DNA of 64,000 nucleotides, from assembly GCF_017329565.1 (NCBI RefSeq), contig NZ_JAFMTT010000007.1; one strand, written 5' to 3'. Of this stretch, positions 43,364 through 52,761 are shown piece by piece. The stretch's first letter is position 1. Each line of letters starts with the position of its first letter. The notes under the pieces were generated by a model. It searched no databases. It worked only from the letters and a program-made list of their open reading frames with translations, and was not told the origin of the DNA. A program made the position numbers and the translations under genes. This DNA is from Alicyclobacillus mali. GTDB taxonomy: Bacteria > Bacillota > Bacilli > Alicyclobacillales > Alicyclobacillaceae.

Positions 43364-44488
43364 ATGGAACTCTCTGTACGCGATGTGGTGAAACGCTATG
43401 GAAACCGCCAGGTGCTCCGAGGCATCTCACTGGATGTTCCTAAGGGCTCGATCACGGCCATCCTCGGGCCATCTGGATGTGGGAAAACGACCCTTCTTCA
43501 TGCCATCGCAGGCCTTGTGGACATTGACGATGGGAAAATTATGGGTAACGGTGAGACGCTGTCCGCACCGAATTTCGCCGTGCCACCTGAACGGCGTTCC
43601 ATGGGGATGGTGTTTCAAAATTTTGCACTCTGGCCACACATGACGGTGCAAGAAAATGTCGCGTTTGGACTGTCGGTACGCCGATGGCCTCGGACGGATG
43701 CGGAGCGCCGCGTTCGAGAAGTGCTCGCGCAGGTGCAGATGGACGGCTACGGAGACAGGTATCCGCATCAGCTGTCGGGCGGGCAGCAGCAACGCATCGC
43801 CATCGCACGGGCATTGGCCCCGCGCCCCGATGTCTTGTTGATGGATGAGCCTCTCTCCAGCCTCGATGCCAAACTGCGAGAGGAGATGAGGTGGCATCTA
43901 TCAGAAATCGTTCGAAAAACGGGCATCACCACAATCTATGTGACACACGATCAGACCGAGGCCCTGTCGATGGCGGATCGAGTGGCTGTTCTGAATCAGG
44001 GCTGCGTGCAGCAGGTGGGAGCGCCTGCAGACATTTATGAGCGTCCTCGCAACCTGTTCGTGGCGAATTTTGTAGGGGTATCGAACGTTCTCGTTGGTGT
44101 TCTGCGCGAACGTTTAGGCAAGCTCGGTTGTGTGCGCTGTGGTGATGCAGAGTTGTGGGGGATACTTTGCGACGACATTCCCGTTGGCAGTCTCGTTTCT
44201 TGGGCCGTGCGACCCAGCAGGGGGAGCGCTTCTGCACAGGCACACAGCGAGCATTTCAAATTGCGTGGAAACATCGTGCAGTGTGCCTATCTCGGGGATC
44301 GATGGAGATGTCGCGTGAATCTGCATGCCGTGGACGGCGCGTTCGTGTATCTGGACGACGTCCGACCCAGGCAAGTGGGAGACACACTCGACTGGAGCTT
44401 CCCTCGCGACGCGGCGTATATCTACGCGTTTCAAGAGGACGACTTCTCAATCGCGGATCGGAGCGAGATGGCTTTGGCCAGGGCGTGA
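43364..44488 (+). CDS. ABC importer ATPase, FbpC/AfuC type
   Basis: 374 residues from ATG 43364. Walker A GPSGCGKTT, signature LSGGQQQR, Walker B VLLMDEPLSSLD and switch His in YVTHDQTEA are intact. A TOBE-like C-terminal domain of about 130 residues follows. It closes the three-gene importer operon. Third-position base use in these genes is more AT-rich than in glpK and glpD. Confidence 0.9.
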   Translation: MELSVRDVVKRYGNRQVLRGISLDVPKGSITAILGPSGCGKTTLLHAIAGLVDIDDGKIMGNGETLSAPNFAVPPERRSMGMVFQNFALWPHMTVQENVAFGLSVRRWPRTDAERRVREVLAQVQMDGYGDRYPHQLSGGQQQRIAIARALAPRPDVLLMDEPLSSLDAKLREEMRWHLSEIVRKTGITTIYVTHDQTEALSMADRVAVLNQGCVQQVGAPADIYERPRNLFVANFVGVSNVLVGVLRERLGKLGCVRCGDAELWGILCDDIPVGSLVSWAVRPSRGSASAQAHSEHFKLRGNIVQCAYLGDRWRCRVNLHAVDGAFVYLDDVRPRQVGDTLDWSFPRDAAYIYAFQEDDFSIADRSEMALARA

Positions 44489-44576
44489 TGAAGTCAATCT
44501 GATGCATCCAGGTGCAGAAATTCCTCTATTTTCTACTCAATTCGATATATTTCGCGGCAGGAGTTAAAAGCTATCG

Positions 44577-44610
44577 GTCGAATTTGTCTCTCGAGACAGT
44601 CAATTTCGAC
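44577..44610. promoter_or_regulatory. Imperfect dyad upstream of the S53 protease
   Basis: A 34-nt imperfect palindrome runs from GTCGAATTTG to CAATTTCGAC around a TCTCGAGA core and ends just before the ribosome site. It could be an operator or a 5' mRNA hairpin. Confidence 0.4.
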
Positions 44611-44620
44611 TCTTGGGGGC

Positions 44621-46507
44621 ATGCTTGTGGGCATCTGGAAGAACATCACGATGGGGTTGCTTGCCACATTGGCGCCCGCGCTTGGCGCAATGCCGACCAT
44701 GGAAGCAGACGCCGTGCAGGCGGCGCCGCTCGCCAATCCGTCCACGGAAAACGCGCAGGATCTGGGGCCCGCCAACGCGAGCCAGACCGTCACCGCGTCG
44801 GTCATTCTGCACGTGCAGAACCCGACCGCTTTGCAGAACTATATCCAGCAGACAGAGACACCGGGCAGCGCGCAGTATCACAAGTTTTTGACGACGAGCC
44901 AATTCGCCGCGCAGTTCGCGCCGTCGTCTCAGACCATTCAGCAGATTGAACAGGAACTTCAGCAGTACGGCCTGCAGGTGGTGAGTCTCAGCGCGGATCA
45001 CCTGGATCTGCAGGTGCAGGGGACCATCCAGCAGTTTGACAACGCGTTCAACACCGTGATCGACCTGTTCAAGGCAAATGGCCAGGTGTTCCGGGCGCCG
45101 AAGAAGCCCCCGCAGATTCCGCAGGCGCTCCTCACCAACGTGCTCGCGGTGGTGGGGCTCGATACGGCCAACGCGGCACAGTCGCTCACCGTGAAGACGC
45201 CGAATGTGTCGGGGATGCCGTCCCCGAAAGCGGTGCTCCCGCAGGGAGGCAGCACGGCAACGGGCACGCCGGGGAGCTACACCGTCGGCGACACGGCGAA
45301 TCGCTACGACATCAATCCACTCTATCAAAAGGGCATCACGGGCAAGGGCGAGACGGTCGGCATTGTGACGCTGTCGAGCTTTAACCCGCAGGACGCCTAC
45401 ACCTACTGGAAGGGCATCGGCCTGCACGTCTCGCAGAACCGCATTCAGATGGTGAACGTCGACGGCGGCGGCCAGATGGATGATGGCTCGGTCGAGACGG
45501 CGCTCGACGTCGAGCAGGCGGGTGGCCTTGCGCCGGACGCCAATGTCGTCGTGTACGACGCGCCCAACACGGATCAGGGCTTTATCGACGCGTTCTACCA
45601 GGCGGTCTCCGACAATCAGGTGGACTCGTTGTCCGTGAGCTGGGGGCAGCCGGAGATCGACTATTTGCCTCAGATGAACCAGGGCCAGTCGTATGTCGAT
45701 GAGCTGCTCGCGTTCACGCAGGCGTTCATGGAGGCGGCGGCACAGGGCATCTCCGTCTATGCGGCCGCCGGAGACTCGGGTGCCTACGACACCGCTCGCG
45801 ATTTCCCGCCTTCGCAGGGATTCTCTACGCCGCTGACGGTCGACTTCCCGGCGTCGGATCCGTTCGTCACGGCTGCGGGTGGCACGACGGTGCCGTTTTC
45901 CGCCACGTTCTCGCTCGGCAAAGTCAACATCACGCAGGAGCAGCCGTGGTCGTGGCAGTACTTGCAGAATCTCGGCTATCAAGGACTGTTCCCCATCGGG
46001 ACAGGCGGCGGCGTGAGCGTCATCTTTCCGCGCCCGTGGTATCAAAGCGGCGTGAGCGGCGTCCAGAACAGCGCGGCGAATCAGGCGTTCACCGACTCGC
46101 AGGGCGTGCTATACGGCTCTCCCTTCACCTACAACCTGCCGAGCCATTACGCGGGTCGCAACCTGCCGGACGTCTCGATGGACGCGGATCCAGAGACGGG
46201 CTATCTCGTGTACTGGAGCGCAGGGGGCGGCTGGCTCGCGGGCTACGGTGGCACGAGCTTTGTAGCGCCGCAGCTGAACGGCATCACGGCGCTCATCGAT
46301 CAGTACGTCGGCGGCCGCGTCGGCTTCCTAGATCCGGTCTTCTACCAACTCATGCAGCAGAATGGGTACGGGGCGAATCAGCCGTTCAACGACCTGACAA
46401 CGGGGAACAACTGGTATTGGTCCGCTGTGCCCGGGTACGATCCGGCCTCCGGAATTGGCACGCCGAACGTCGCCAACCTGGCGCAGGCCATCAAGTCGAT
46501 GGGCTGA
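44621..46507 (+). CDS. Secreted serine-carboxyl protease, kumamolisin type (S53)
   Basis: 628 residues from ATG 44621; a GTG at 44627 is better spaced from GGGGG and equally possible. Signal peptide, then a pro-domain (about 30-200: NPTALQNYIQQTETPGSAQYHKFLTTSQFAAQF) and the catalytic domain. Catalytic Glu292 and Asp296 (SVETALDVE), oxyanion Asp385 (AAAGDSGAYD) and Ser546 (GTSFVAP) match the kumamolisin E78/D82/D164/S278 set. The C-terminal NDLTTGNNWYW...GYDPASGIGTP carries the calcium site. It is an acid-stable extracellular endopeptidase. Confidence 0.93.
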   Translation: MLVGIWKNITMGLLATLAPALGAMPTMEADAVQAAPLANPSTENAQDLGPANASQTVTASVILHVQNPTALQNYIQQTETPGSAQYHKFLTTSQFAAQFAPSSQTIQQIEQELQQYGLQVVSLSADHLDLQVQGTIQQFDNAFNTVIDLFKANGQVFRAPKKPPQIPQALLTNVLAVVGLDTANAAQSLTVKTPNVSGMPSPKAVLPQGGSTATGTPGSYTVGDTANRYDINPLYQKGITGKGETVGIVTLSSFNPQDAYTYWKGIGLHVSQNRIQMVNVDGGGQMDDGSVETALDVEQAGGLAPDANVVVYDAPNTDQGFIDAFYQAVSDNQVDSLSVSWGQPEIDYLPQMNQGQSYVDELLAFTQAFMEAAAQGISVYAAAGDSGAYDTARDFPPSQGFSTPLTVDFPASDPFVTAAGGTTVPFSATFSLGKVNITQEQPWSWQYLQNLGYQGLFPIGTGGGVSVIFPRPWYQSGVSGVQNSAANQAFTDSQGVLYGSPFTYNLPSHYAGRNLPDVSMDADPETGYLVYWSAGGGWLAGYGGTSFVAPQLNGITALIDQYVGGRVGFLDPVFYQLMQQNGYGANQPFNDLTTGNNWYWSAVPGYDPASGIGTPNVANLAQAIKSMG

Positions 46508-46579
46508 GATGCATCACCTCCGAGGCGCCGCTGGCTTCTCGGCCGGCGGTGCAAAAGGGGCGCGATGAGGTGTTTGCGA

Positions 46580-46609
46580 TTGCTTGGGTATACAAGTATA
46601 CGGTACAAT
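46580..46609 (+). promoter_or_regulatory. GntR-type operator in the promoter of the glucuronidase operon
   Basis: The palindrome GTATACAAGTATAC (46588-46601) resembles the gluconate/hexuronate-type GntR operators (core TTGTATACAAG). It lies in the 18-bp gap between TTGCTT (46580-46585) and TACAAT (46604-46609). It is 42 nt upstream of the GntR-family gene, so autorepression is likely. Confidence 0.65.
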
Positions 46610-46643
46610 ATCGATCGACTTGGGTCTGCGAGGAGGTGGAGGC

Positions 46644-47348
46644 GTGATCGCAGGTGTGACCTACGGTGTGGCCAAGAAGACGCTTGGAGAGCAGGCGTAC
46701 GAGGCCATCCGCGAGGAGATTTTGTCGCTTCGGCTGCATCCGGGGCAGACGGTCTACGAGTCGGATTTCACGCGCATGTTGAACATGAGCCGCACGCCGG
46801 TGCGCGAAGCGGTGCGCGCGCTTGCGATGGAGCGGCTGATTGAGGTGCTGCCCCAGCGGGGCATGAAGATAGCCCTAATTTCGGAGCGGCAGGTGGAAGA
46901 GACCCGATTTGTCCGGGAGAGCCTGGAGCTTGCGGTCATCCGCCGCGTCGCGGAGGACGTCGCACGGGACGCGTCGGTGCGTGCCCGGCTGGAGAGGGAG
47001 ATGGCGAGATCGCTCCAGGACCAGCGGGAGGCGGCCGAGGCGGGGAATGCGCTTCAATTCATGCACGCGGATGATGCGTTTCACCAGATCTTTCTGCAGC
47101 ACTTCGACAACGAGACGCTCACGGCCATCGTGGCGCAGATGCGGGGGCATCTGAACCGGGTGCGGATGCTTTCGCTGTTCGAGCCGGAGCGGATGAAGCG
47201 GCTCGTCGGAGAGCACGAGCGGGTCGCCGAGGCGGTGCTTTCGGGCGACGCCGATAAGTCTGCGGAGGCGATGCACCATCACCTGGCGAAGCTGATGGAA
47301 GATCTGCCTGGGATTAAAGCTCGCCATCCGGCGTTCTTTGGCCCCTGA
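46644..47348 (+). CDS. GntR-family regulator (FadR/FCD subgroup)
   Basis: 234 residues from GTG 46644 with AGGAGG upstream. Winged helix-turn-helix LGEQAYEAIREEILSLRLHPGQTVYESDFTRMLNMSRTPVREAVRALAMERLIEVLPQRG in the first 80 residues, then an all-helical FCD ligand domain with metal His residues (DDAFHQIFLQHF; GEHERVAEAV; MHHHLAKL). FCD members sense organic acids such as hexuronates. It leads an operon with an SDR and an alpha-glucuronidase. Confidence 0.9.
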   Translation: MIAGVTYGVAKKTLGEQAYEAIREEILSLRLHPGQTVYESDFTRMLNMSRTPVREAVRALAMERLIEVLPQRGMKIALISERQVEETRFVRESLELAVIRRVAEDVARDASVRARLEREMARSLQDQREAAEAGNALQFMHADDAFHQIFLQHFDNETLTAIVAQMRGHLNRVRMLSLFEPERMKRLVGEHERVAEAVLSGDADKSAEAMHHHLAKLMEDLPGIKARHPAFFGP

Positions 47349-47370
47349 CCGGCGCGAGGAGGTGCAGCAC

Positions 47371-48138
47371 ATGCGGTTACAAGATAAGGTGGCGCTCGTC
47401 ACGGGCGGCGGGCGGGGTATTGGCGCGGCGATTGCGCGCCGGTTCGCGCAGGAGGGCGCCGACGTCTGCCTCGTCAGCCGAACGGAGGCCGAGCTCGAGG
47501 CACAGGCGCAGTGGATTGCGTCGCAAACGGGGCGCGCCGCGTTGCCGGTGGTGTGCGATGTGTCGAATCCGGCGGACGTCGAGCGCGCGGTGGCGGCCGC
47601 CGAGGAGCGCTTTGGCCGGATCGACATTCTGGTCAACGCGGCGGGCATCTCCGTCGCGGCCCCTTCCACGGATCTCTCCTTCGAGCGATGGAAGGCGTGC
47701 TTGAACATCAACCTCGACGGGACGTTTCTGTTCTGTCAGGCGGCGGGGCGCGGGATGATTGCGCGCGGGCAGGGCGGAAAGATCATCAACATCACGTCCA
47801 TCGTGGCGCACGCAGGGATCCCGGAGCGGGCGACGTATGCGGCGAGCAAGGGTGGCGTGCGGCAGCTCACGCAGGCGCTCGCGGTGGAGTGGGCGAAGCA
47901 CAACATCCAGGTGAACGCCATCAGCCCGGGCTTCATCATGACGGAGATTGTGCGCGATTACATCCAGCGCGGCATTCACAAGCCTGAGAAGCTCGTCGCG
48001 CGCATCCCAGCCGGCCGTATGGGCCAACCCGACGACATCGCGGGCCCAGCGGTGTTTCTCGCCTCAAGCGACTCCGACTACGTCACGGGCACCATTCTCA
48101 TCGCCGATGGTGGTTTTCTCGCCAACGGCTACGTGTGA
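47371..48138 (+). CDS. SDR-family dehydrogenase, gluconate/uronate type
   Basis: 255 residues from ATG 47371 with GAGGAGG upstream. Cofactor motif VTGGGRGIGAAIA (TGxxxGIG), NAAG, and catalytic Ser/Tyr/Lys in ITSIVAHAGIPERATYAASKGG. The ending LASSDSDYVTGTILIADGGFLANG is typical of gluconate 5-dehydrogenase-like SDRs. In this operon it probably reduces an oxidised uronate such as fructuronate; that is inferred from the neighbouring alpha-glucuronidase. Confidence 0.85.
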   Translation: MRLQDKVALVTGGGRGIGAAIARRFAQEGADVCLVSRTEAELEAQAQWIASQTGRAALPVVCDVSNPADVERAVAAAEERFGRIDILVNAAGISVAAPSTDLSFERWKACLNINLDGTFLFCQAAGRGMIARGQGGKIINITSIVAHAGIPERATYAASKGGVRQLTQALAVEWAKHNIQVNAISPGFIMTEIVRDYIQRGIHKPEKLVARIPAGRMGQPDDIAGPAVFLASSDSDYVTGTILIADGGFLANGYV

Positions 48139-48149
48139 GGTGAAGCTCC

Positions 48150-50222
48150 TTGACAAACATCCCTGAGGTCGATCTCGACTACCGCGCGTGGCTGCAGGAG
48201 AGCCCACTGCCCCACAGCGCACCGGAGGTGGCGCGGCGGATGGCGCTGTGCGGCCCAGCTGATGATCCGGTGCTTCGCACCGCGGCGGCGGAGTGGGCGC
48301 GCGCGGTTCGCGCGGCGTGCGGAGAAAGCCCCGAGCCTCTGGCGGCAGATCCGGGTGGTGCGCCGAGCACCCCGTGCGTCGTCATGGGGCTTCTGTCGGC
48401 GATGCCGCGCGAGCTTCGTGAAGACGCGCAGACTGCGCTCGCCAGCGCGCCTTCGGACGAGGCGTACGCCGTCCTGCCGGTGGACGGGCAGGGTGCCGCG
48501 GTCGTGTCGCGGACGCCCGCTGGCGTGCTGTACGGCGTGTTCCACCTGATTCGCCGCCTGCGGCTTTGCGAACCGCTCCACGAGCCTTGCGTCTCCTCGC
48601 CCAAGAACGCCTGGCGCATGCTGGACCACTGGGACAACGCCGACGGCACGATTGAGCGAGGATACGCGGGGAAATCGCTGTTTTTTCGCGGTGGGAAAAT
48701 CGATTTTGAGGAGGCGCGCGTGCGGGACTACGCGCGGCTTTTGGCATCCATCGGTGTGAACGCCATCGTCATCAACAACGTGAACGTGCACGAGACCGAG
48801 ACGCGCTTCCTCAAGGAGGCGCATCTGCCGGGTGTCGCACGGCTGGCCGACGTGTTTCGCCCGTACGGCATCCGGCTGTTCCTCAGCGTCAACTTCGCGA
48901 GCCCCGTCGATCTCGGCGACCTGCCGACCGCAGATCCGCTCGATCCGCGCGTCGAGGACTGGTGGCGCGCGGCGGCGGATCGCATCTATGCGCACATCCC
49001 GGACTTCGGCGGCTTCCTCGTGAAAGCGGACTCCGAGTTCCGGCCTGGTCCCTTTACCTACGGGCGCGATCACGCCGATGGCGTGAACATGCTCGCCCGA
49101 GCGCTGGCGCCTCACGGCGGCGTGGTCATCTGGCGGGCCTTCGTGTACAACTGCCTCATGGACTGGCGGGATCGGCGCGCCGACCGCGCCCGGGCGGCGT
49201 ACGATCACTTCGTGCCGCTCGACGGCCGCTTTCTGGACAACGTCCTGATTCAGATCAAAAACGGGCCGATGGACTTTCAAGTGCGCGAGCCGGTCTCGCC
49301 GCTCTTCGGCGGGCTTTCCGACACGAACGTGATGCTCGAATTCCAGATCACGCAGGAGTACACCGGCCAGCAGCGTCACGTGTGCTATCTCGCGCCGATG
49401 TGGAAAGAGGTGCTCGACTTCGACACGCACGCGCGCGGGCCGGGATCGACGGTGGCCGAGATCGCGAGCGGCAGGCTGTTCGGGCGGCCGCACGGCGGCG
49501 TGGCGGGCGTCGCGAACGTGGGCGACGATGTCAACTGGACGGGACACTCGCTGGCGCAGGCCAACCTGTACGCGTTTGGCCGCCTCGCCTGGGATCCGTC
49601 GCTTGACCCGGCCGAGATCGCGCACGAGTGGGCGAGGCTCACGTTCGGCGACGCTCCGGATGTCGTCCGCGCGGTGGTGGGCATCCTCATGGCCTCCTGG
49701 CCGGCGTACGAGGCGTACACGGCGCCGCTCGGCGTGGGCTGGATGGTCAACCCCGGCCACCACGACGGGCCCAATCCGGAGGGGTATGAGTATTCGAAGT
49801 GGGGCACGTACCATTACGCGGACTGGCAGGGCGTCGGCGTGGATCGGACGATGGCCACGGGCACGGGCTACACCGGCCAGTACCACGAGCCGGTGCGAAG
49901 CCTGTACGAGCACCTGGAGACGTGTCCCGACGAGCTGCTCCTCTTCTTTCACCACGTGCCGTACACGCACGTGCTGCACTCAGGGAAGACGGTCATCCAG
50001 CACATCTACGACGCGCACTTCGACGGCGTCGAGGCGGTGGCCTGGATGATGGAGGCGTGGCGGCGGCTTCAGGGGCGGATCGATCCCGTCCGCTTCGAGC
50101 GCGTTCTCACGCGGCTCGAGGATCAGATGCAGCGCGCCATCGAGTGGCGGGACGTGATCAACACCTATTTTTATCGAAAGTGTGGCATTCCGGACGAACG
50201 GGGTCGCCACATCTACCCGTGA
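48150..50222 (+). CDS. aguA: GH67 alpha-glucuronidase
   Basis: 690 residues from TTG 48150 (GAGG upstream); normal length for the family and no signal peptide, so intracellular. The barrel carries the general acid Glu296 in VKADSEFRPGP, followed by GRDHADGVNMLARAL, and the C-terminal domain (GYTGQYHEPVRSLYEHLETCPDELLLFFHHVPY). GH67 enzymes remove 4-O-methylglucuronate from short xylo-oligosaccharides. The SDR gene ends 11 nt before it. Confidence 0.93.
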   Translation: MTNIPEVDLDYRAWLQESPLPHSAPEVARRMALCGPADDPVLRTAAAEWARAVRAACGESPEPLAADPGGAPSTPCVVMGLLSAMPRELREDAQTALASAPSDEAYAVLPVDGQGAAVVSRTPAGVLYGVFHLIRRLRLCEPLHEPCVSSPKNAWRMLDHWDNADGTIERGYAGKSLFFRGGKIDFEEARVRDYARLLASIGVNAIVINNVNVHETETRFLKEAHLPGVARLADVFRPYGIRLFLSVNFASPVDLGDLPTADPLDPRVEDWWRAAADRIYAHIPDFGGFLVKADSEFRPGPFTYGRDHADGVNMLARALAPHGGVVIWRAFVYNCLMDWRDRRADRARAAYDHFVPLDGRFLDNVLIQIKNGPMDFQVREPVSPLFGGLSDTNVMLEFQITQEYTGQQRHVCYLAPMWKEVLDFDTHARGPGSTVAEIASGRLFGRPHGGVAGVANVGDDVNWTGHSLAQANLYAFGRLAWDPSLDPAEIAHEWARLTFGDAPDVVRAVVGILMASWPAYEAYTAPLGVGWMVNPGHHDGPNPEGYEYSKWGTYHYADWQGVGVDRTMATGTGYTGQYHEPVRSLYEHLETCPDELLLFFHHVPYTHVLHSGKTVIQHIYDAHFDGVEAVAWMMEAWRRLQGRIDPVRFERVLTRLEDQMQRAIEWRDVINTYFYRKCGIPDERGRHIYP

Positions 50223-50284
50223 GCAGGGATTCGGTTCATCGGCCGAGAAGGATACGGCGAATGTTGGCCGATGGAGGGGTTTCT

Positions 50285-50947
50285 GTGGCGTCGTCTCCAA
50301 CGAGGAAGCGGATTGGGTGGGGTGGTGGCGCGGTCTTTTCGGCGGCCGTGCTGTACGTGGTGTACATGGCCTACGCGAGCTTCATCGCGGATCCGGGGGA
50401 TGTGTCGTTCCTCGCCCATAAGACGGGGCTTCACCGCCATTTGTCACATGGGGCGTGGCTCGTCGCCCTTCACATTCACATAGCGAGCGCGCTCGTGGCC
50501 ATCCTGGCGGGCGCGCTCAATTTCGCCTGGACGCGGGCTCGCGCGCACCTGGTGCTGCATCGCGCCGTGGGCTATGTATACCTCGCGGGCGTCCTCGGCG
50601 TGGACGGGACGAGCGGTTATCTCGCGCCCGAGGCGACGGGCGGCGAGTTGGTCACCGTCGCGTTCAATCTCTTGAACGTGTACTGGTTGGTCACGGCGTT
50701 TCTGGTGTACTGGATGGCCCGAAAGCGCCGCCCTGACGCGCACAGGCGCTGGACGGTGCGGAGCTACGTGTTTCTCGACACCAACGCGCTGAACCGCGGA
50801 TTCACCTGGCTGGGCGTTCACGCCGCGGGGCTCTCATTTGACGCGGCGTATGCCACCGCGGTTTGCCTGAGCATCGTGGTGAACGTTGCGCTGGGCGAGG
50901 TCCTGGCGCGAACGCTGTATCCCTGCACCTCCGGGCGGCGCGCATGA
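50285..50947 (+). CDS. Membrane protein, DUF2306-like
   Basis: 220 residues from GTG 50285 with GGAGGGG 5 nt upstream; an ATG at 50261 is the alternative. About five to six hydrophobic segments with conserved His in HIHIASALVAILAGALNF and HRAVGYVYLAGVLG, the pattern of DUF2306/DUF420-type membrane proteins. No enzymatic role known. It is followed by a strong terminator and convergent with the symporter. Confidence 0.65.
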   Translation: MASSPTRKRIGWGGGAVFSAAVLYVVYMAYASFIADPGDVSFLAHKTGLHRHLSHGAWLVALHIHIASALVAILAGALNFAWTRARAHLVLHRAVGYVYLAGVLGVDGTSGYLAPEATGGELVTVAFNLLNVYWLVTAFLVYWMARKRRPDAHRRWTVRSYVFLDTNALNRGFTWLGVHAAGLSFDAAYATAVCLSIVVNVALGEVLARTLYPCTSGRRA

Positions 50948-50967
50948 GGTCTTGCGCCTGCAAAGCG

Positions 50968-50994
50968 AAACGGGGCCCGCACTGGGCCCCGTTT
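50968..50994. terminator. Strong bidirectional terminator
   Basis: Perfect 11-bp stem AAACGGGGCCC/GGGCCCCGTTT with a 5-nt loop, between convergent genes ending at 50947 and 51019. The stem closes with AAA/TTT on both strands. Confidence 0.85.
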
Positions 50995-51018
50995 GCGCGG
51001 TGGGGTGTGGCCACCCGA

Positions 51019-52530
51019 TCACGCGGACGTTTCCGCGTCCAAGTGGTAGTCGGATGGGCTCGTCTCGTCTTCGCCGTTCGACAGGCCCATGGCCCGGAAG
51101 ATGGCGCTGAGGACGATCACAACGATGATGTTGGCGATGAGCGCCCAGATGCCGGCGTACGCGGTCACACCGCCCACCGCGTAGCTCGTGGACTGGTAGC
51201 CGGTGCTCGCCCACATGAGAATGCCGAGCACGATGCCCACCAGCCAGCCGAGGAAGAGCCCACGGCGGTGGAACCAGCGCGTGAACAGGCCAAACACGAC
51301 GGGCGGCAGCGTCTGCAGGATGAGGATGCCGCCCACCTGCTGCATGCTGATGGCGTACTGCTGCGGGAACCCGAGGATGAACACGAGCGCCAGCAGGATG
51401 ATGATGAGCGACACCATCTTCGCCACGCGCGCTTCGTTCGCGTTCGAAGCGTTCGGCGCGAAGAACGCCTTGTAGATATTGCGCGTGAACAGGTTGGCCG
51501 ACGCGATGGACATAATGGCCGCCGGCACGAGTGCACCGATGCCAATGGCGGCGAAACCAAAGCCTGCGAACCAGGTCGGGAACTCCTTTAGGAACAGGAG
51601 CGGAACGGCTTCGCTCGTCGACTTGGTGTGAACGCCCGCGGCGAGCGCCATGTAGCCGAGCAGCGCGATGATGCCGAGCGCAAATGAGTAGGCTGGCAAC
51701 AGCGCCATGTTGCGCTTCACGACGCGGCGGCTGGAGGCGCTGAACACGCCCGTGACCGCGTGCGGGTAGAGGAACAGCGCAAGTGCGGAACCCAATGCGA
51801 GCGTCCCGTACGTCGCATACAACTTCGGCGACAGCGCGATGGACCCAGGCGGATGGTGCTTGGCGAGCGCCGCGGCGGACGCGTGGAAGATGGGTCCGAA
51901 GCCGCCCAGCTTGATGGGGATGAGGATGACCGCCACGATGATGGTGATGTAGATCATGAGGTCCTTCACGATGGCGATCATCGCTGGCGCGCGCAGGCCG
52001 CTCGTGTAGGCAAACAGTGCCAGAATGATGAAGGCGATGATGAGCGGCCAGCTTCCTGGGATGCCCATGGCCGTGATGACGGCCTGCATGCCGGTGAGCT
52101 GCAGCGCGATGTAGGGAATCGTCGCGAAGATGCCCGTGAGCGCGACGACAAAGGAGAGCAACTTGTCGCCGTAGCGCCCCTGCACGAAGTCGGAGGCGGT
52201 GACGTAGCCTTTCGCTCGCGCAACGGACCAGAATCTCGGGAGAATCAACAGGAAGATGGGATAGACGACCGTGGTGTACGGCACGGCGTAGAAGCCGAGC
52301 GCGCCCTTTCCGTACATGAGTCCCGGCACGGCGATGAAGGTATAGGCGGTGTACAGATCTCCACCGACGAGGAACCACGTGATGAGCGTGCCAAACCGGC
52401 GTCCGGCGAGGCCCCATTCCTCCAGATGGGACATATCGCCGCGCCGCCATCTCGCCGCGACAAAGCCGAGAATGGCGACAAAGAGAAAGAAAATAATAAA
52501 AATAGAGAACGCAGTCCAGTTGATCTGCAT
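51019..52530 (-). CDS. Sodium:solute symporter (SSS family)
   Basis: 503 residues, about 13 helices, ATG with AAGGGGG upstream. SSS-family features: EEWGLAGRRFGTLITWFLVGGDLYTAYTFIAVPGLMYGKG near residue 37, and GFGFAAIGIGALVPAAIMSIASANLFTRNIYKAFF near residue 330, the Na2-site region. It resembles monocarboxylate or amino-acid symporters of the SSS family. A small DUF3311 gene precedes it by 18 nt, the usual SSS partner. Confidence 0.9.
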   Translation of the reverse strand: MQINWTAFSIFIIFFLFVAILGFVAARWRRGDMSHLEEWGLAGRRFGTLITWFLVGGDLYTAYTFIAVPGLMYGKGALGFYAVPYTTVVYPIFLLILPRFWSVARAKGYVTASDFVQGRYGDKLLSFVVALTGIFATIPYIALQLTGMQAVITAMGIPGSWPLIIAFIILALFAYTSGLRAPAMIAIVKDLMIYITIIVAVILIPIKLGGFGPIFHASAAALAKHHPPGSIALSPKLYATYGTLALGSALALFLYPHAVTGVFSASSRRVVKRNMALLPAYSFALGIIALLGYMALAAGVHTKSTSEAVPLLFLKEFPTWFAGFGFAAIGIGALVPAAIMSIASANLFTRNIYKAFFAPNASNANEARVAKMVSLIIILLALVFILGFPQQYAISMQQVGGILILQTLPPVVFGLFTRWFHRRGLFLGWLVGIVLGILMWASTGYQSTSYAVGGVTAYAGIWALIANIIVVIVLSAIFRAMGLSNGEDETSPSDYHLDAETSA

Positions 52531-52548
52531 GAACTCACCCCCTTACCC

Positions 52549-52761
52549 TCAGTCGTCTTTGAGGATGTTGTACAGAAATGCGGTGATGATGGCCGCGATG
52601 ATGATCCAGAGCATCTGGTACCAGTAGAAGTACGGGATGCCCCACAGCTCCGGTTTGAGCGATCCGTACAGGCCCGGGAACAGCGATCCGATGACGGGCG
52701 CGAGGATGAGCAGGTACCACCATCGCTTCGCTTTCGTGGACGGCTTCTGCGGGTCGTTCAC
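52549..52761 (-). CDS. DUF3311 small membrane protein, symporter partner
   Basis: 70 residues from GTG 52761 (GGGAGG 8 nt upstream). Two hydrophobic helices (WYLLILAPVIGSLFPGLYG and FYWYQMLWIIIAAIITAFLYNIL) match DUF3311 proteins that sit beside SSS symporters. Function unproven; probably assembly or regulation of the symporter. Confidence 0.8.
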   Translation of the reverse strand: MNDPQKPSTKAKRWWYLLILAPVIGSLFPGLYGSLKPELWGIPYFYWYQMLWIIIAAIITAFLYNILKDD

